Below are positions 6,930-7,137 of a DNA stretch of 7,137 nt, piece by piece. This DNA comes from Halanaerobiaceae bacterium (lineage in GTDB: Bacteria; Bacillota; Halanaerobiia; Halanaerobiales; DTU029). Numbering within the stretch: position 1 is the first letter of the stretch; each line of letters starts with the position of its first letter. Both the position numbers and the translations under genes were made by a program. The notes under the pieces are model-generated. The model made no database searches and was not told the origin of the DNA. It saw only the letters and a list, made by a program, of their open reading frames with translations. Location: the NCBI GenBank assembly GCA_012521855.1, contig JAAYLO010000083.1:1-7137 (forward strand), written 5' to 3'.

Positions 6930-6994
6930 CAGCTATAATTATATTACTTTTTTATCAAATAGAAAGCTGTATAAATTTCCCTTACCGACCTCTC
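6923..6994 (-). promoter_or_regulatory. Antiterminator of the pyr attenuator
   Basis: RNA segment GAGAGGUCGGU (6984-6994), the 3' half of the PyrR hairpin, can pair with GCUGACCUCUU (6923-6933) over 11 positions, three of them G-U. This pairing uses up both the PyrR-site strand and the 5' arm of the terminator, so it cannot coexist with either. It is the default ON structure when PyrR is not bound. Confidence 0.75.
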
Positions 6995-7011
6995 CGGATC
7001 AGTTTAAAAGG
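6980..7011 (-). promoter_or_regulatory. PyrR-binding hairpin (anti-antiterminator)
   Basis: The RNA GAUCCGGAGAGGUC (6987-7000) matches the PyrR-site consensus ARUCCNGNGAGGYU except at both end bases, which change together from an A-U to a G-C pair. It folds as a 6-bp upper stem (CUGAUC with GGUCGG) closed by the hexaloop CGGAGA, which fits CNGNGA. Below it are a UUAAA bulge (7003-7007) and a lower stem CCUU/AAGG (7008-7011 with 6980-6983). In Bacillus, PyrR bound to uridine nucleotides stabilises this hairpin and favours termination. No pyrR gene is in the window. Confidence 0.85.
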
Positions 7012-7032
7012 ATTTATTCTTTTCTTAGAATG

Positions 7033-7061
7033 AATATATCAAAGAAAAAAAACAATGTCAA
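7033..7061 (-). promoter_or_regulatory. Vegetative (sigma-A) promoter of the pyr operon
   Basis: On the minus strand a perfect -35 TTGACA (7056-7061), a 17-bp spacer and -10 TATATT (7033-7038) make a strong housekeeping promoter. The start point would be near 7026, giving a leader of about 209 bases that contains the whole attenuator. The spacer and the region just upstream of the -35 are rich in T tracts, which may act as UP-like curvature. The remaining 7062-7137 stretch has no gene; it holds a second orphan TTGACA (7083-7088) and, on the minus strand, AGAAGGAGTCTTTTTT, which may be the 3' half of a terminator of an upstream gene lying outside the window. Confidence 0.88.
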
Positions 7062-7137
7062 GAAAAAAAAAGAGAGTGATAGTGTCAAGTTTTCTTTGGA
7101 TTTTTAAAAAAGACTCCTTCTGTTATTAAAATGCCAG

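Larger units (their letters stand above)
6862..7009 (-). repeat. Long-range 14-base inverted repeat across the pyr leader
   Basis: In the leader RNA, UUUUAAACUGAUCC (6996-7009), which includes the 5' strand of the PyrR hairpin, is complementary at 13 of 14 positions to GGUUCAGUUUAAAA (6862-6875) lying 3' of the terminator. The outer 11 pairs are uninterrupted. The downstream partner exists only in read-through transcripts. Complementarity is seen directly; a biological role is speculative. Confidence 0.6.

Noticed and set aside
7060..7088. Second TTGACA (7083-7088) as a tandem pyr promoter
   Set aside because: At 16, 17 or 18 bp spacing the -10 position reads TTTTCT, TTTCTT or TTCTTG, none close to TATAAT.
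7030..7107. Small plus-strand frame of 25 codons, Lys-rich, starting at ATG 7030
   Set aside because: It lies across the strong minus-strand pyr promoter, its Lys content comes from A tracts, and no good ribosome binding site precedes it.
1..7137. Mobile element, CRISPR, toxin-antitoxin, defence or other novel multi-gene system
   Set aside because: Every long minus-strand frame belongs to a recognised core family, there are no clustered direct repeats, and no unassigned genes remain.

Overview
All eight genes lie on the minus strand, so transcription runs from high to low coordinates. The order is pyrB, pyrC, pyrK, pyrD, a TepA-type ClpP-fold protease gene, a ylzJ-like gene, a Na+/phosphate symporter gene, and the 5' part of an FtsK/SpoIIIE DNA translocase gene cut by the left edge. 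The DNA is AT-rich, the ribosome binding sites are strong AGGAGG types, and three TTG or overlapping starts had to be resolved from Shine-Dalgarno spacing. The tepA-ylzJ-spoIIIE neighbourhood, the NAD-linked PyrK/PyrD pair, a PyrR-type RNA attenuator and a candidate sigma-H promoter together point to a low-GC Gram-positive bacterium (Bacillota). It is probably an anaerobic, Clostridia- or Halanaerobiales-like lineage with sporulation ancestry. The phylum is well supported by context; the order is only a guess.

Right edge to about 6818: a non-coding leader of the pyrimidine operon. It holds a near-perfect vegetative promoter (TTGACA, 17 bp, TATATT). Next come a PyrR-binding hairpin with the CNGNGA hexaloop, an antiterminator and a terminator-like hairpin that share sequence in the classic mutually exclusive way, and then the pyrB ribosome binding site. 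A 14-base inverted repeat with one mismatch also links the PyrR element to the distal leader.

6817 to 2879: pyrBCKD. Aspartate transcarbamoylase, dihydroorotase and the two subunits of type 1B dihydroorotate dehydrogenase carry carbamoyl phosphate plus aspartate to orotate. Genes overlap or sit very close, so they are almost certainly one transcript. carAB, pyrF and pyrE are not in this cluster.

2810 to 1808: tepA and ylzJ, tightly coupled, in the order usual upstream of spoIIIE in Bacillota. 1736 to 822: a phosphate symporter of the NptA/YjbB type (no PhoU domain) placed between ylzJ and ftsK. Its start codon lies inside one arm of a perfect 12-bp inverted repeat whose loop carries the Shine-Dalgarno sequence. 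821 to 689: a 133-bp gap holding a candidate sigma-H promoter for the ftsK/spoIIIE gene that follows.

I found no mobile elements, CRISPR arrays, tRNA or rRNA. The window is mainly ordinary core-genome content. The points most worth a second look are the regulatory elements: the attenuator with its extra long-range pairing, the hairpin over the nptA start, and the sigma-H-like promoter before ftsK/spoIIIE.
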